Source of the DNA: Vespula vulgaris | Lineage: Eukaryota; Arthropoda; Insecta; Hymenoptera; Vespidae | Direction of reading: 5' to 3' | Assembly: GCF_905475345.1 (NCBI RefSeq) | Contig: NC_066590.1 | Span: forward strand, 916,001-980,000 | Length of the DNA stretch: 64,000 bases | Shown here: in pieces, positions 1 to 12,062 of the stretch | Layout: the number at the start of each line of letters is the position of its first letter | How positions within the stretch are numbered: the first letter of the stretch is position 1 | Program-made: the position numbers and the translations under genes | Notes under the pieces: model-generated | Told to the model about the DNA's origin: nothing | Seen by the model: only the letters and a program-made list of their open reading frames with translations | The model's database searches: none

Positions 1-106
1 AAGCGGCCTTTGCTTAATTGGCTTCATACGTAACGTCGTAACGTCAGGGCGATGTGTAGACCACGTTTCGTCTCTTTCTTTCTCATTTTATCTCTCTCTT
101 CCTCTT

Positions 107-110
<4 letters not shown>

Positions 111-139
<29 letters not shown>
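111..139. repeat. (CT)n microsatellite
   Basis: An uninterrupted dinucleotide run. A (GCTA)n run follows at 291-307. Confidence 0.9.
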
Positions 140-144
<5 letters not shown>

Positions 145-1280
145 ATGGTCCATACGTTGAAGTCTCGGTTGCTTTCTCAACGTCTCTCTACTCGCCACCG
201 AAGACTACTCTCTCTACTCTCTGCTATCATCCGTTGTTTCGTTCCGTGCTCTTCTCCTCGTCCCTTTGTTCTCTCTTCTATATTTCTCGCGCTAGCTAGC
301 TAGCTAGATGACGACGCTCGAGATGACGCGACGAGAAAATCCTTCGGATGGATTAAGAAGAAGGGATCCTACCAGTTTCTACTTGGCTTCCTCTCTACCA
401 ATCTCTCTCCTTCCCTTCGCTCGGTCTCCGACTATAATCCGCGAGTACTCTCTATACTCGCGGGGAGCTTGATATCAACTTTTGTATCACAGTCTACGTA
501 CGTTCTCTCCAAAATCATTCGTCGAGTAACAATTATCGAAGACAAGATATCTAAATAGATTGAATCTCTTTTTCTGCTCTTATAGAAAAAGAATCTACCG
601 AAAGATTCGTGAACCATCTCTCCCTTTCTCTCTTTCTCTACCTGTTTTCCAATTTCCAGCTGACGACCCTAGAATGTATAACGATAATTAATAAAAGTAT
701 CGTTCTACGAGTAGTATATATTACTAGCTTATCTTTCCAATCCCAATTTCGATAACACTCTTTATTTATTTCGATCGAGAACGATTGTACGCAAGATTTT
801 ATAGACGAGGGTCGGCCAAGCGTGAGAATTCAAATCTCGCGAATACTTCGTTTCTTTTTTTCTCTTTCTCTCTGTTGTGTTTTTTTCTTCTTTTTTCTTC
901 TTCTTTTTTTCATGTAGCATGTAACGAAATTCAAGGAAACATTTTATAGGACATAAATGTTATTACGTATTCATCGGCTCAGGAAAGAACGCCAAAGACG
1001 TTTTCGGGTGTGTAGAGAACCGAGGAGTACACGGGATAGAGGCGGCGACAGCCTCGACGATCTCGGCACCGTTTTAACGCATTAGCATAATACGATCGTT
1101 AAGGTGTACCGACATGTCGCTGGGAAAACTTAGCGCTCGTACGCTAAATAATTATTCGGAACGTTTCACCACCGTTCCTTGATTAACATCTTTCCTCCGC
1201 TCCTTTCTAGGTTAAATATTCTACGAAGTAAAACGTTGTTCTTTCTTCTAACGGCTAAGGTATTTCCACGAGCATTACCA

Positions 1281-1283
<3 letters not shown>

Positions 1284-1352
<69 letters not shown>

Positions 1353-1361
1353 GTCTCTCTC
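1284..1361. repeat. (CT)n then (ATCT)n microsatellite
   Basis: About 26 CT units pass into ATCT units and a short CT tail. Confidence 0.9.
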
Positions 1362-2444
1362 ACGCACACAGCTCGATCAGAAAATATAATTTCCTCGTAG
1401 AGAACCGTGGACCGATAAAAATGATCGTCGTATTCGATATCGATTTTTCTCAAGTTCGTACTTACTTGTAATTACAATATGGCTGCCGGTTAGGATAATG
1501 AAAAGCGTATGTAGGTAATGATAGTCCGTCGAAAGTGTCTCTCGTCGTTCAGAGCGAAATTAATCAAGGATTAGCAAGGAGACGTAACGAAGGAACGTCG
1601 ACGACGTCGTCGTCGACTCACCGACGCGATCCATAAATTATTCTTCGTTCTTCGTGGCCGATCATAAATCAATAATGAACTCTTGAAAGGAGCGTTCGGT
1701 AACCGTTAATACCAAAGATTCTTAACGTTTCGTGATTAATAAAAAGCTCCGTAAAAGAAACAAACAAAATGCGTCCACCTACCCCCCACTCCTATTCAAA
1801 TTTACTTCCTTCGTTCTTTCCACCGATTTATTTCCTTCTATTTTCGTTCATTCAACTCCCTCGTTAAAAATATGATCGTTCGAATTCACGCGATTTCTAC
1901 GAAACGGACTCGACTTTTAAATCTTTCGAGTGTGCGTGAAAAAGAGAGAGAGAGAGAGAGAGAGAAAGTGAGTGGAACTCGATAAAGAAGAAAAAGTTAC
2001 GCGACGTCGTCTCGACGACGCGAGCGAGGAGAGATCAGATTAAAATCAAACGTATTCTCGATGAAACGTTTTCGTCGATTTACGTCTTCCCTTCTTTCCT
2101 CTCTCTCTTTCTCTCTCTTTCTACCTATCTTACCGTTCTACCTTTTACTCTACCTCTAACCCACCAAAATTCGCGTTGCTCTTTCGAATAACGCGAGAAT
2201 TTCACGCGAGATCGTTGGGCCGTTAAGGAAACGTTACGCGAGTCGACGCGACGCGGGAACAACGACGACGACGACGACGACGAGGACTCGACGACTCGTC
2301 GTATATTTTAACCGAATTAATGTCCCGAAAGAAAAAAACGAGCAGGCGAGGCGAAATATACCGTAGGTATGTACACCTATACGTTCTTGTCTCTCTCTTT
2401 CTCTCACGCATGCACGCACAGGCAGAAGAAGACAGGGAAGTAAC

Positions 2445-2512
2445 CACGCACGCAGGCACGCACGCAGGCACGCACGCATGCACGCATGCACGCGTGCACG
2501 TTCGCACGCACA
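2445..2512. repeat. (CACG)/(CACGCAGG) compound tetranucleotide array
   Basis: Alternating CACG and CAGG or CATG units form an eight-base higher-order period. The array is alternating purine-pyrimidine over much of its length. Confidence 0.8.
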
Positions 2513-3075
2513 CCAACCGTTGCGTGTACCTACTCGTGTACCTACGCGACATCTTCTGTCCTCTTATAGTAGATGACGCAGAGGAAGTTAAAAAATGGGT
2601 CGCCTCTGGGAAAATCCGAGTCATTTGATACCGTAAAGCTTACGCGTCGAGCGGCACATGCTCGCCCGAGGACGAAGGATTTCCGCTCGTAACGACGTTT
2701 TTCTTGGGGACCTATAATTTCGTGTCGTCGTTGGAGAACAGAGGGAAAGAGAGAGAGAGAGAGAGAGCTCAATTTTTACGTAGAAACGAGAAATACGTTT
2801 TATCAAACGTCGAAAGAATAGTCACGAGAAAGTAGAAAAAAGAATCGACCTCGAAATATCGCTTTTGAAGATCTTTGCTCTTCTTTTATGTTTGGAAATA
2901 CAAACGAGTAACTAAGTGATAGGTAGCTAGCGTTCCTTAGGTCGTACCATAGAAACGTAAACGTGCTCCGAAGGAGAAAGAGAACGAGCAAGGGAGGGAG
3001 AGTCTTATTCGCCGAGTCTCGGTTGCTCGACGTAATTCCGACGCACGTGCGTCCTCGGTTCGATTCAATTCGGTT

Positions 3076-3130
3076 TGGTATGGTATGGTATGGTATGGTA
3101 TGGTATGGTATGGTATGGTATGGTATGGTA
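3076..3130. repeat. Pentanucleotide array (TGGTA)11
   Basis: Eleven uninterrupted TGGTA units are flanked on both sides by a CAATTCGGTT word, suggesting the array grew inside a short duplicated segment. Confidence 0.9.
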
Positions 3131-4299
3131 CACTACGGTTCAATTCGGTTAAAATGGCCGTGCGCTACTAGAGGTCTGTAATATAACGCGAAATTCGAGA
3201 GACTTCGATTAAATCAGTACGACGGTGCTATTAACCGTAGGAATTAATACGCACGCGCGGACGAAGAATGTCGTCGTTTCAAACGGGCTAGCATAATTCC
3301 ACGCTTGGAGGGTATCGGGGATCGAGGCTTTGCCTCTGAAACTGTCTCGAAACTCGCTTTTCTCTCGTATATACACGCGCGCGCGTAATAGTACAGACAC
3401 GAAGAGACGTACGCGTGTATACGTATACACGTCGGATTTTCTACAGTCTGGAAAGTTTCTAGGGGAAATTAGAATGAGCATTTTTTCGGCTCTTAGAGCA
3501 ATGGAATCACTGGTAGCGCCGTTACCGTCATCCTCGTGAGCTTTGCCTCTGAAAGGGAGGAGGATTAAAACCTGTCGAATGACCGAACCGAAAACAGGAA
3601 TTCAGGACCTTCGTTTTGTCGACGTTACTCGACGAAGGCAAAGTGCATTATGACGCAAGAACGATTCGCATTGGTATACCGGATTATATGCGTATTTACG
3701 TGCACGCGAGCGAATTATTTCATAAATTCTCTTTTGACTTTTACTCGTCCTCGTTTACCGGTTTTAACAATTGGCTTTGTTCTTCAGAGATTCGTGAATA
3801 TACGGATTGTTCGAGGATATAATTAATGCGGGAGATTCGCCGGGCAAAAAGGTTAAAATATTTTTCTACATTTTTCAACGGATTCCTTTCGCGTGATCTT
3901 TTTGTTTTGTTTCGTTATATCTTTTTCTTTCTTTCTCTTTTGTATTTTCTTTTTTTTTCTTTTTTATCGTTTTTGTTTTCTTTTCTTTCTTACGAAAATT
4001 TGTTCCTCGATCGTTGGCGATAATATTTATATCGAACTATATAAGGTCGTATCGCGAAGCCTTCTCTTCTTGGTTCTTCTATCGGTAAACCTTTACAATC
4101 GGATGTCATTAAACAGCTGTTGCTTTTGTTAGCACCGACAACGGGATACTTGTGCCGGCATGTGGCAATCCCTTAATCCACAAGGTATATGCTCTCGTGC
4201 GTACAACGATCCTTTACGAATCTCGGTTCCTCTCCCTATCGATCAAAGGAGCAACCTTTAGTTTCTTTCACGCAAGCAACATCTGTCCCCGAGTTTTAC

Positions 4300-4300
<1 letters not shown>

Positions 4301-4343
<43 letters not shown>

Positions 4344-4378
4344 TTTACTTAGTTACATACGTACGTACGTACGTACGT
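4301..4378. repeat. (TTAC)n followed by (ACGT)n
   Basis: Ten perfect TTAC units, a few degenerate units, then an ACGT run at 4,360-4,378. Read on the minus strand the first part is GTAA repeated, the same motif as the array at 47,056. Confidence 0.9.
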
Positions 4379-5202
4379 GAGCTTCTTCGAAAACGAAAAT
4401 TTCTCTTATCGTTTATCTACTCTCGATATTATACGAATTTAACGATATAATCTGCTTAATCGACAAGCATTTTCAAAGGGGACAATTTATTAGAAAAGCC
4501 CGCTACGGTTACGTACGAGGAAGAACGAACGAAGGGAGCCATGTGCCCTTAGCGTTCATAAAATTTAGAAACTCTCGAGAAGTAAAGTCGATACTCCCGT
4601 CGAGCAGCTAGCTTGTCTCTGTGTACTTATACCGTATTCGCGTGTACGGATGTAAGTATGTATAAGCACGAGATCGTGCTAATATTGGCGCAGACACGAT
4701 GACAAACATAATTCAAAGTTAAAGCCGGTACAAAAGTTTTCTTTCGATCTATTGCAAAATTGAACTCTGCTTCGTATTCTCCGACGACTGTCGATCGTGA
4801 AAACGTTACGAGGATGGAATGGAATTTACAAGGAGGAAAGAAAAAAAGGAGAAGGAAGAGGAAGAATAGAAAAAGCACGAAACAAAACAAAAAACCAAAC
4901 GCCAAAAAAAAAGAAAGGAAACGGTAAGGATAGGTAGAAAAAAAAAATATCGCGCGGACCACCGGTTTAGCGATAAAATCAGGGATATCAAAAGCGTTTA
5001 TCTATCTATCCATCTTGTCTCTTTCTCACGCGAAGGACGATTCGTTTTCTTCGTTCTTCGTTGGGAAGAGGAAGAAGAATTTTGCTCGATCTGAAGTCGA
5101 GAAGCTTTTTTTCGTCATTATCCTCGACAATGCGAGGGTGTATTTGTATATGCGGTAGGAAGAGAAATGGTTACCAGACAGGATGCAGCGGACTGTACAA
5201 GG

Positions 5203-5298
5203 TAAAGGGGGAGGAAAGACGACGAGGAGAGGAGAGGAGAAGAGAGGAGAGAAAAGAAGAAGAAGAAGAAGAAGAAGAAGGAGAAGGAGAAGAAGGTG
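5203..5298. repeat. Homopurine tract with (GAA)n core
   Basis: Purine-rich from a GGA-rich start to a perfect GAA run at about 5,257-5,282. Confidence 0.8.
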
Positions 5299-5463
5299 AA
5301 CGACGAAGAAGCCGCGCGCTTATAGAGGCCTTCTCTCGGAGCTTATCGTGATCTTCCAAGTATAAGGGGTTTGCTTCCTTCAATTAACAAGGAAAAATGG
5401 TTGGCTGCCGGTACATCTTTATTTTTCGCAAAGCTACACTCTCCCTACATCCCTCCCACCCAC

Positions 5464-5500
<37 letters not shown>

Positions 5501-6466
5501 CTCGCTCTCCCCTTTATCGTCAAGTTCCCATAAATATATTAAGATTTAAGGGTCTTTCGCACGGTTTTTAGCGATTATACCAAACCCTCCTCTTCTTTTT
5601 TTCTTCATCTCCATCTTTCTTAAAGCGAAGAATCGAAAAGCCTTATTTCTTTGTCCCTTTCTTCTTTTCGCTTTTCTTTTTCTTCTTCTTCTTCTTTTTC
5701 CTTTCGTTTCCTTTTTCTCTTTGAAATCATACGAGAACACCATTAATACGACGTTTAAACGCGTTACTCCTAGCAGAGGTTTCGTTATACCCGACAAACA
5801 CGCTGATATCGGAAACTCCAACCGCAAACCGTGTTACAAGGAGCGTCATTTCCGGCTCGAATTATCCAAACGCGGAATCGTGTATTCCCACTGCGAATGC
5901 GCTCATTTAACGAAGGAAGTGAGGGAAGGAATGGAGCGAGCGAGCGAGAGAGAGAGAGAGAGAAAGGGAAAGAGAGAGACGTTCGTTTAGGCGTCTATTA
6001 TTTAATTGCCGCTGCCAGGTAATACCAGTAAATTGGATTCGAGTTTCGTTTTCAAACGAAAATATGTTGAAATTCGGTTTTATCGTGGTAGACGATTTTT
6101 CGTTAAATATTTCATCATCTTCACAGATATTTTATTTTCGAACAAAAACGCATAAACACAGAATGCCCGTTTAATAATTTCCTCTTTCGAGTTTTTATAG
6201 AAAATCAATTTGACTACTCGAATTCGTCGAACATTTTTGTTTGCAACTTCTCTTTGAAATATTTTATAATATTTATATAAATATAAATAAATAAATAAAT
6301 AAATCGATACGCACACACAAACACTCACACACATATCGTAATGCAACATAACGTATGATAGATACTATATGTATTTTTCCGAAAGAGTATGCTTCCTAAG
6401 AAGATTTCATCGCTGGAAAGGGAAAGAGCAAACGAAGGAAGAAACATCTATTGGTTTTATCGTATT

Positions 6467-6521
6467 TCTCTCTCTCTCTCTCTCTCTCCCTCTCTCTCTC
6501 TCTCCCTCTCTCTCTCTCTCT
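6467..6521. repeat. (CT)n microsatellite with CCC interruptions
   Basis: A CT run broken by CCC at several points. Confidence 0.9.
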
Positions 6522-7361
6522 GTTCCACGATCACGATTCGCGATATTTCCAAAGGGAGAAAAACGTCTTTCTATTGTTTGACAAATTTTCTAAAACGAGC
6601 GTCGCAAAGTACGATAAACATACGGCACGCAGATTGAATTTTCGGATAACTTTGGAAAAGGAAGTTTGATGTCCAAGAAGATCTTCGCTCGAGACACCGA
6701 CGCGGTGAAAAACAAAAATGGAGAAGACAAGAAAAGAGAAGAGAAAAGAGAAAAGAAGAGAAAGGTAAAGATCGCGTTTGTTTGGACGTTACCGTTTAGC
6801 ATAATAAAAGTAAGAGACGCGTGGGAGTTTGAAGAGCAGGCGAGTTTCGTCGAAGGGAACGACGAGAATTTATTTTCGACGATGGCAACGTGTCACCGGA
6901 CTGTTCTGCATTTTAAAATGGTTGTTGCGTCGGGCTTTCTATGCAAAGTTACGTCGTAAAGATTCCTTTTTTCTTGTCTCTTCTTATTTTTTTTCGTTTC
7001 TTTATTTTTTTTTTATTTATTTATTTATTTCCTCTCCTTTTTTTTAGAAACGAGAACGTATATATCCGTGGTAGTAATATTCGCGAGAAGGTGGTTGGCT
7101 AAAAGTAAAAGATTTTGGAAGGATAGAATTCGAGACTGGAAAATTGAATCCCTACGTTTTCTCAGCGTCACCGACGTATAGTAGAGCATCCGATTACGCT
7201 AACGTATTCTTATCGAAAATAACGCGTACCTATCTTATCTCTGTGGGACGCAGCGTATTAATAAATATTTCGTTGGACGATATCCTCGTTGGGATATCAA
7301 AGACACTTTACTTAAAAAAAAGAAAAATCTTTCTTGGAGGTTTAACTCGACGAATTGACTA

Positions 7362-7413
<52 letters not shown>

Positions 7414-7419
7414 AGAGAG
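7362..7419. repeat. (GA)n microsatellite
   Basis: A GA run with AAA interruptions at both ends. Confidence 0.9.
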
Positions 7420-7642
7420 CGTGTACGAAGGGAGAAGAAGAAATAAGAGGAGAGCGACTAAAGCTCAAAAGTTAAACTCGTCGACGAGTGTCTCGCCACG
7501 AAGAGCTCCTGATTTTTGCGAATTCCATCTCGTGACACGGCGCCGCCTCGCCCTATCACGCCTCGAAGCCGGTTGATGTATCGTGGTATCCGCGTGGTAG
7601 CTGCCTCTGGAGATATTGTCCTCCGGGCTAAAAGCTTCTCTG

Positions 7643-7866
7643 GCAAAGGAGGGAAAGAGAGAGAAGAAGAGAGGGAGAGAGAAGGAGGAGGAGTAACAAG
7701 AAGAAGAAGAAGAAGAAGAAGATGAAGAAGAGAAAGATGAAGAAGAAAGCGAGAAGAATGAAGAAGCGGAGAGACGATGCACGAAGAGAAGGGAGAGAGA
7801 GAGAGAGAGGACAAGAAGAAAAGAAAGAGAGAGAACGTGCAATGGAAGACAAAGAGGAAAGGAGAG
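7643..7866. repeat. Homopurine tract of GA, GAA and GGA units, about 220 bp
   Basis: Nearly uninterrupted purine on the plus strand with several runs of GA and AAG. Frames on both strands are open only because of the simple sequence. Confidence 0.8.
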
Positions 7867-7970
7867 TAAGGGCGATAATTAAGACGGACGCTGATTTCAC
7901 GATAGCGGCTCGATCCTCACGACGAGGACCCAGCCGCCCTCGTAAAGGACGGCGAGCATAACTGTAACTC

Positions 7971-8009
7971 GCTTATACATATGGCTATCTATAGCTTATA
8001 CATATGGCT
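7971..8009. repeat. Direct repeat of 16 bp with 23-bp period
   Basis: The word GCTTATACATATGGCT occurs at 7,971-7,986 and again at 7,994-8,009. The spacer sequences CTATCTATA-like and TGTACTATA-like are also similar, so this looks like a local duplication. Confidence 0.75.
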
Positions 8010-8195
8010 GTACTATAGGTATAGATGGGCACACATACTCGAGAAAATTCTGCTATCTTCTGTTTCTATACGGTAAGAGAATATATACGTATACGTGACT
8101 CTATCTCTCCGTCTCTTTCTCTTCTTTTTCTTATAAGTTTCATAGCTAAGAGTAAAAGGGTAGAAGAAGGAAAGACACATGGTAGAGGACAAGGC

Positions 8196-8350
8196 AGCAT
8201 CAACGAAGAAGAAGAAGAAGAGGAGGAGGAAGAGAAGGAAGAGAATGGGGGAAGAAGAAGGTCGGGGGATGACTCTGGAGGCCCTTCGAAAGGAGCAGCA
8301 CGAGAGAGAGAGAGAGAGGGAAAGAGAGAGAGGGAGAGGAAAGAGAAGAT
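8196..8350. repeat. Homopurine tract of GAA, GGA and GA units
   Basis: Mostly purine on the plus strand, ending in a GA run near 8,300-8,350. Confidence 0.75.
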
Positions 8351-8372
8351 TTATCGGCCTCTTACCGATACC

Positions 8373-8405
8373 GAGCCGTGCTCAAAATGCTGCAAAACAC
8401 GGCTC
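8373..8405. repeat. Hairpin with 8-bp perfect GC-rich arms
   Basis: GAGCCGTG (8,373-8,380) pairs with CACGGCTC (8,398-8,405) around a 17-base loop. It lies directly before the decamer array at 8,430. Confidence 0.55.
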
Positions 8406-8429
8406 ATGGGCGTATGCGTGGCGGTAACT

Positions 8430-8477
8430 CGCTCGCATACGCTCGCACACGCTTGCACACGCTTGCACACGCTTGCC
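8430..8477. repeat. Decamer minisatellite (GCTTGCACAC)n, about 4.7 copies
   Basis: Units of exactly ten bases follow one another: GCTCGCATAC, GCTCGCACAC, GCTTGCACAC twice, then a partial unit. The unit length is close to one helical turn, so each unit presents the same face of the DNA. Confidence 0.8.
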
Positions 8478-8639
8478 GTTGCAAGCTCGCGCGTACGTAG
8501 AGGAAACGCGCGCGCCGGGAGAGTACGACGAGTCGGATAACGAGGCGCTACCGCCACGGTAAATAGCCCCCGGTCATTTATTAGCTGAATTTATCTTGCC
8601 ACGCGTCGAACAAAGGGATATGGAGGAGTATAGGGAAGA

Positions 8640-8647
8640 CAGAGAGG

Positions 8648-8688
<41 letters not shown>

Positions 8689-8689
8689 G
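8640..8689. repeat. (GA)n microsatellite
   Basis: A GA run followed within 20 bases by a CTTC-rich pyrimidine tract (8,695-8,770) that could pair with it. Confidence 0.85.
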
Positions 8690-8838
8690 TACCGTCTTCT
8701 TGCATCTTCTCTTCCTTTCTTCCTTCCTTTCTTCTTTTCTTCCTGTCTTCCTTCCTTCTCTCGCTACCCCTCCCTACGTAACTACTCGATAAGGGACACA
8801 CCTGCGTGCGTAACTTCTCTTTCTCTCCATCCCTCTCA

Positions 8839-8842
<4 letters not shown>

Positions 8843-8870
<28 letters not shown>
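8843..8870. repeat. (CT)n microsatellite
   Basis: An uninterrupted CT run. Confidence 0.85.
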
Positions 8871-9039
8871 ACTCTTATCGCCATCAAGCTATCGCAATTC
8901 CCTCGTTCTCTCTTCCATTATCGCAGGTATCCGAAAAATTGCGACATTTAGATCGGCACTGTTCGGGTGGCTGCTCCAACGTAGGAAATCATTGACGATT
9001 CGTTTAAAAGATACTTTCAACCCTTTTTACGAGTTAACC

Positions 9040-9040
<1 letters not shown>

Positions 9041-9092
<52 letters not shown>

Positions 9093-9104
9093 TAGATAGA
9101 TAGT
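9041..9104. repeat. (AT)n then (GATA)n microsatellite
   Basis: About 25 AT units followed by GATA units. The AT run can form a cruciform. Confidence 0.9.
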
Positions 9105-9710
9105 ATAGTATATATGTATAGATACTCGCAATCAGAAGAGTCTGTGTAAAAGAGAAAGAGAGAGAGACACGGAGAAACAGAGAGGAAGAGAAAGTGATAT
9201 ACTCGGTATCACGAAGCGATCGGTGTTTCTGCGGTGAAAGGGCAACGTGGCATGAAAATGTTCCCTAGCAGAGATCCCGATACGTTCGGTTAACCAGAGA
9301 CACGTTCGTTCTAGCACCCCTTCGTCCCTCCACTCCACTCCACCCCCACTCTCCAACCCTGTCGTCGCATCGTTAAGCGGCAGGTGAGCCGGTAGCTAAC
9401 GGTAGCAAACCACCCTCGAAAAGTGGTTTCCCGCGATTTGTCGCTCCGCTATGCGAGACCCGAAAAACGAGTCCAACCCCCATCTATCCGATCTCCTATC
9501 TCCAGATCATCTTCGTTTCGTTAAAGGTTTCGTTAACATTCTCTCCTTTGGGTAGTAAATTTTGTTTTTTATTTTTCTTTTTTTCTTTTTTCCTGCTCCC
9601 TCCCCCACCCCTGCTCTTTCTCCTCCTCCTCCTCCTCCTCCCCTTCCCATCAAATTTTTCTTCCGTTCTAACGAATACGATGGATAACGAACGTTCTTCT
9701 TCTTCATTCT

Positions 9711-9766
9711 AGACAAACGACACGGGATTTAACATCCCGTGTCCGAGCAACGAAGACGAATTGTCT
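9711..9766. repeat. Nested inverted repeat (hairpin)
   Basis: The inner arms GACACGGGAT (9,719-9,728) and ATCCCGTGTC (9,734-9,743) are perfectly complementary around a 5-base loop. An outer pair, AGACAA (9,711-9,716) and TTGTCT (9,761-9,766), could close a larger branched structure. There is no coding sequence nearby. Confidence 0.7.
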
Positions 9767-10083
9767 TTCGTTTTATTCGATTCCTCATTTAATTCGAAAT
9801 CGTTTTATCGTTCATAAAAAGTACACTGACGTTTCAAATTGCGCTAATCTATTAAAAAAGAAGAGAAAAAGGAGAAAGAAAAAACAGAGAGAGAGAGAGA
9901 GAGAGAGAAAGAAAGAAAGAAAAGGGACAATCAATTGCTCTTTCATTTTCTTTTTCTTTATTTTTATCTCTCATTTGATCGCGATCGTGCGGAAGAATCG
10001 CATCGTGATCGCTCGATCGGTTCCCGGGCCGACACTTCTTCGACAATTTATGACGTTTATCCGGATCACCGCGACGAGAATTC

Positions 10084-10123
<40 letters not shown>

Positions 10124-10634
10124 AGTCATCCATCGAACGAAATGGATTATCAATTAAGAATGAAACGCACTGTTACGAAAGTTACCGTTTAGAAATCTGA
10201 TCGTGTCGAATTAAAATCACAAAAAAATGATCGAATGATGTTTCTTTATATCTTGTTTTTTCTCTTTCTCTCTTTCTTATCTTATTATCTACTTTTTCTT
10301 TTTTTTTTTCTTTTAACGACGAATTAAATGAAACGAATAAGCGAGCGAGGGAAAGAACGAGAGACGAAAGTCTGCGTGCGTTGCGTGATTTTCTTCTAAT
10401 GATCCTCGACGTACCATACTACTTGGATCGCTAGAAGTTTCAGGATAGTCGAGGAAAAGCGATCAGAAATAAGCGAAGAGAGCGTTTACTCGTCCGCTCG
10501 TTCGATGTTTGATCGCGAATGTATCGACGAAGAGGGCCGAAGGCACGCACGGTGGTCTCGCGGTGTGGTCCTCGGCCCCGAGAAGACTCTGCTGATAGCA
10601 TTCTCACACACTCTACTCTCTTCTCCTCTTGCCT

Positions 10635-10647
10635 TTCTCTCTCTCTC

Positions 10648-10692
<45 letters not shown>

Positions 10693-10802
10693 TCTCTTTT
10701 GCTCTCTTTACTTCGCCTTCTCCTCCTCCTCCTCCTTCTTATTCTTCTTCTTCTTCTTCTTCGTCTTCTTCTTTCTCCACTCTTTGCAAAGTACAGCATC
10801 AT

Positions 10803-10847
<45 letters not shown>

Positions 10848-10850
10848 GAC
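10635..10850. repeat. Compound (CT)n, (TCC/TTC)n and (GA)n block
   Basis: A pyrimidine run (10,635-10,772) faces a purine GA run (10,804-10,850) with about 30 bases between them. The two are complementary and could form a long imperfect hairpin. Confidence 0.85.
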
Positions 10851-11129
10851 TCTTCTCTCTACCCGAATGAGCCGCGATTTTTCGCAAACTCTCGCTAGCT
10901 TCTCCGGACGTATAACGTACAATTACCCGAAGACCAGATTACACGGGGCATGGGAGAGGCTCTCCACGCTCGTTATGCCATCACAAAGCCCCGTCCACAT
11001 TGGCCCACTTGAGGGAGAAGACCGGCTCGAAGACAGGAGAGTGAAAGAGAGAGAAAGAGACGATGATGTACCTGTGAGCAAAGCGGAAGAAGGAGAGAAA
11101 ACCTGGAGAATCCTTATCGTTTCTCTTGG

Positions 11130-11130
<1 letters not shown>

Positions 11131-11184
<54 letters not shown>

Positions 11185-11350
11185 CTTGCTTTCTCTCTTT
11201 TTCTTCTATGCAAGAAGAAGAAGAAGAAGAAGAAGCTCGCGACTCACTCGTTGAGATCGATATTTTACGATACTTCTTTCTTTTTCTTTTTTTTTCTTAT
11301 TCTCCTTCTTCTTCTTCTTCTTCTTCTTCTTCCTTTTTTCCCTTTTTCTC
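11131..11350. repeat. Compound (CT)n, (AAG)n and (TTC)n block
   Basis: A CT run of about 25 units (11,131-11,182) is followed by AAG (11,204-11,236) and TTC (11,305-11,333) runs that are complementary to each other. Confidence 0.85.
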
Positions 11351-11557
11351 ATTATTCTTCTCGCAAATAGGTTTTGTTAAAATCTCGAGAACTCTTATTT
11401 GTCTGTGATCTTCTCCTCTCTTCTTCCTTTCCCTTCCACTGTTAAAGAGCGAAATAACTAGAGCGCAAAGATACTCCTGGCTCGTAGGTCGTCCTGTTCT
11501 ATGATGACGGAGGATTAAAGTTAATCTAGGTAGGTAACGTTTAAAACGCGTAATTTG

Positions 11558-11599
<42 letters not shown>

Positions 11600-11648
11600 A
11601 AGAGAGAGAATACGACACGAGGCGATGACGACGACGACGACGACGACG
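11558..11648. repeat. (GA)n and (ACG)n microsatellites
   Basis: GA units with regular AAA interruptions, then an ACG triplet run at about 11,623-11,648. Confidence 0.85.
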
Positions 11649-12002
11649 GCTAGTACCTACCTAGTCGTTCTTCTTCGTCGAGATATATGCATCTATGTTA
11701 ATCGCCGTCACTTCGAACAGGTGGATTAACGTCAAAACGACAAAGATTTAGATGGCCTCCTTTTTTCGAGCTCATATTTCAACGCGTGAGAGTGAAACTT
11801 TTATCGAGAACGTAATGTTCCATAATCTATAATCTTCGAGGAACTTATGCGAGGCACGAACGCGCGAGAACGTATAAAGAGTCGTGAATAAGTATAGCTT
11901 ACGTACTATACATTGTTATCCGCTGCGCCCGTCGTGTCTCGGAATGATTTATTCGTGTAACCAAAAGAAACCATCACCCTACGAAATATATGCATGTGTA
12001 CA

Positions 12003-12010
12003 TATATATA

Positions 12011-12042
<32 letters not shown>

Positions 12043-12062
12043 CGTATATAGGTATACCTACA
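12003..12062. repeat. (AT)/(GT)n compound microsatellite
   Basis: AT, GT and AT runs in sequence. Confidence 0.85.

Larger units (their letters stand above)
1..10000. other. Non-coding stretch, simple-sequence rich
   Basis: I see no open frame with protein-like composition, no RNA gene and no intact mobile element. It holds CT/GA microsatellites, the TGGTA and TTAC arrays, purine tracts, the decamer array and two hairpins. Short CpG-rich unique patches lie at about 960-1,180 and 8,350-8,580. Confidence 0.65.

Noticed and set aside
3057..3067. A tRNA B-box-like GGTTCGATTC word
   Set aside because: No A-box at the right distance and no cloverleaf can be drawn. It belongs to the flank of the TGGTA array.
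10519..11370. A 283-codon plus-strand frame
   Set aside because: It is mainly translated CT, TTC and GA microsatellites (Ser-Leu, Leu and Glu-Arg runs) without any protein-like core.
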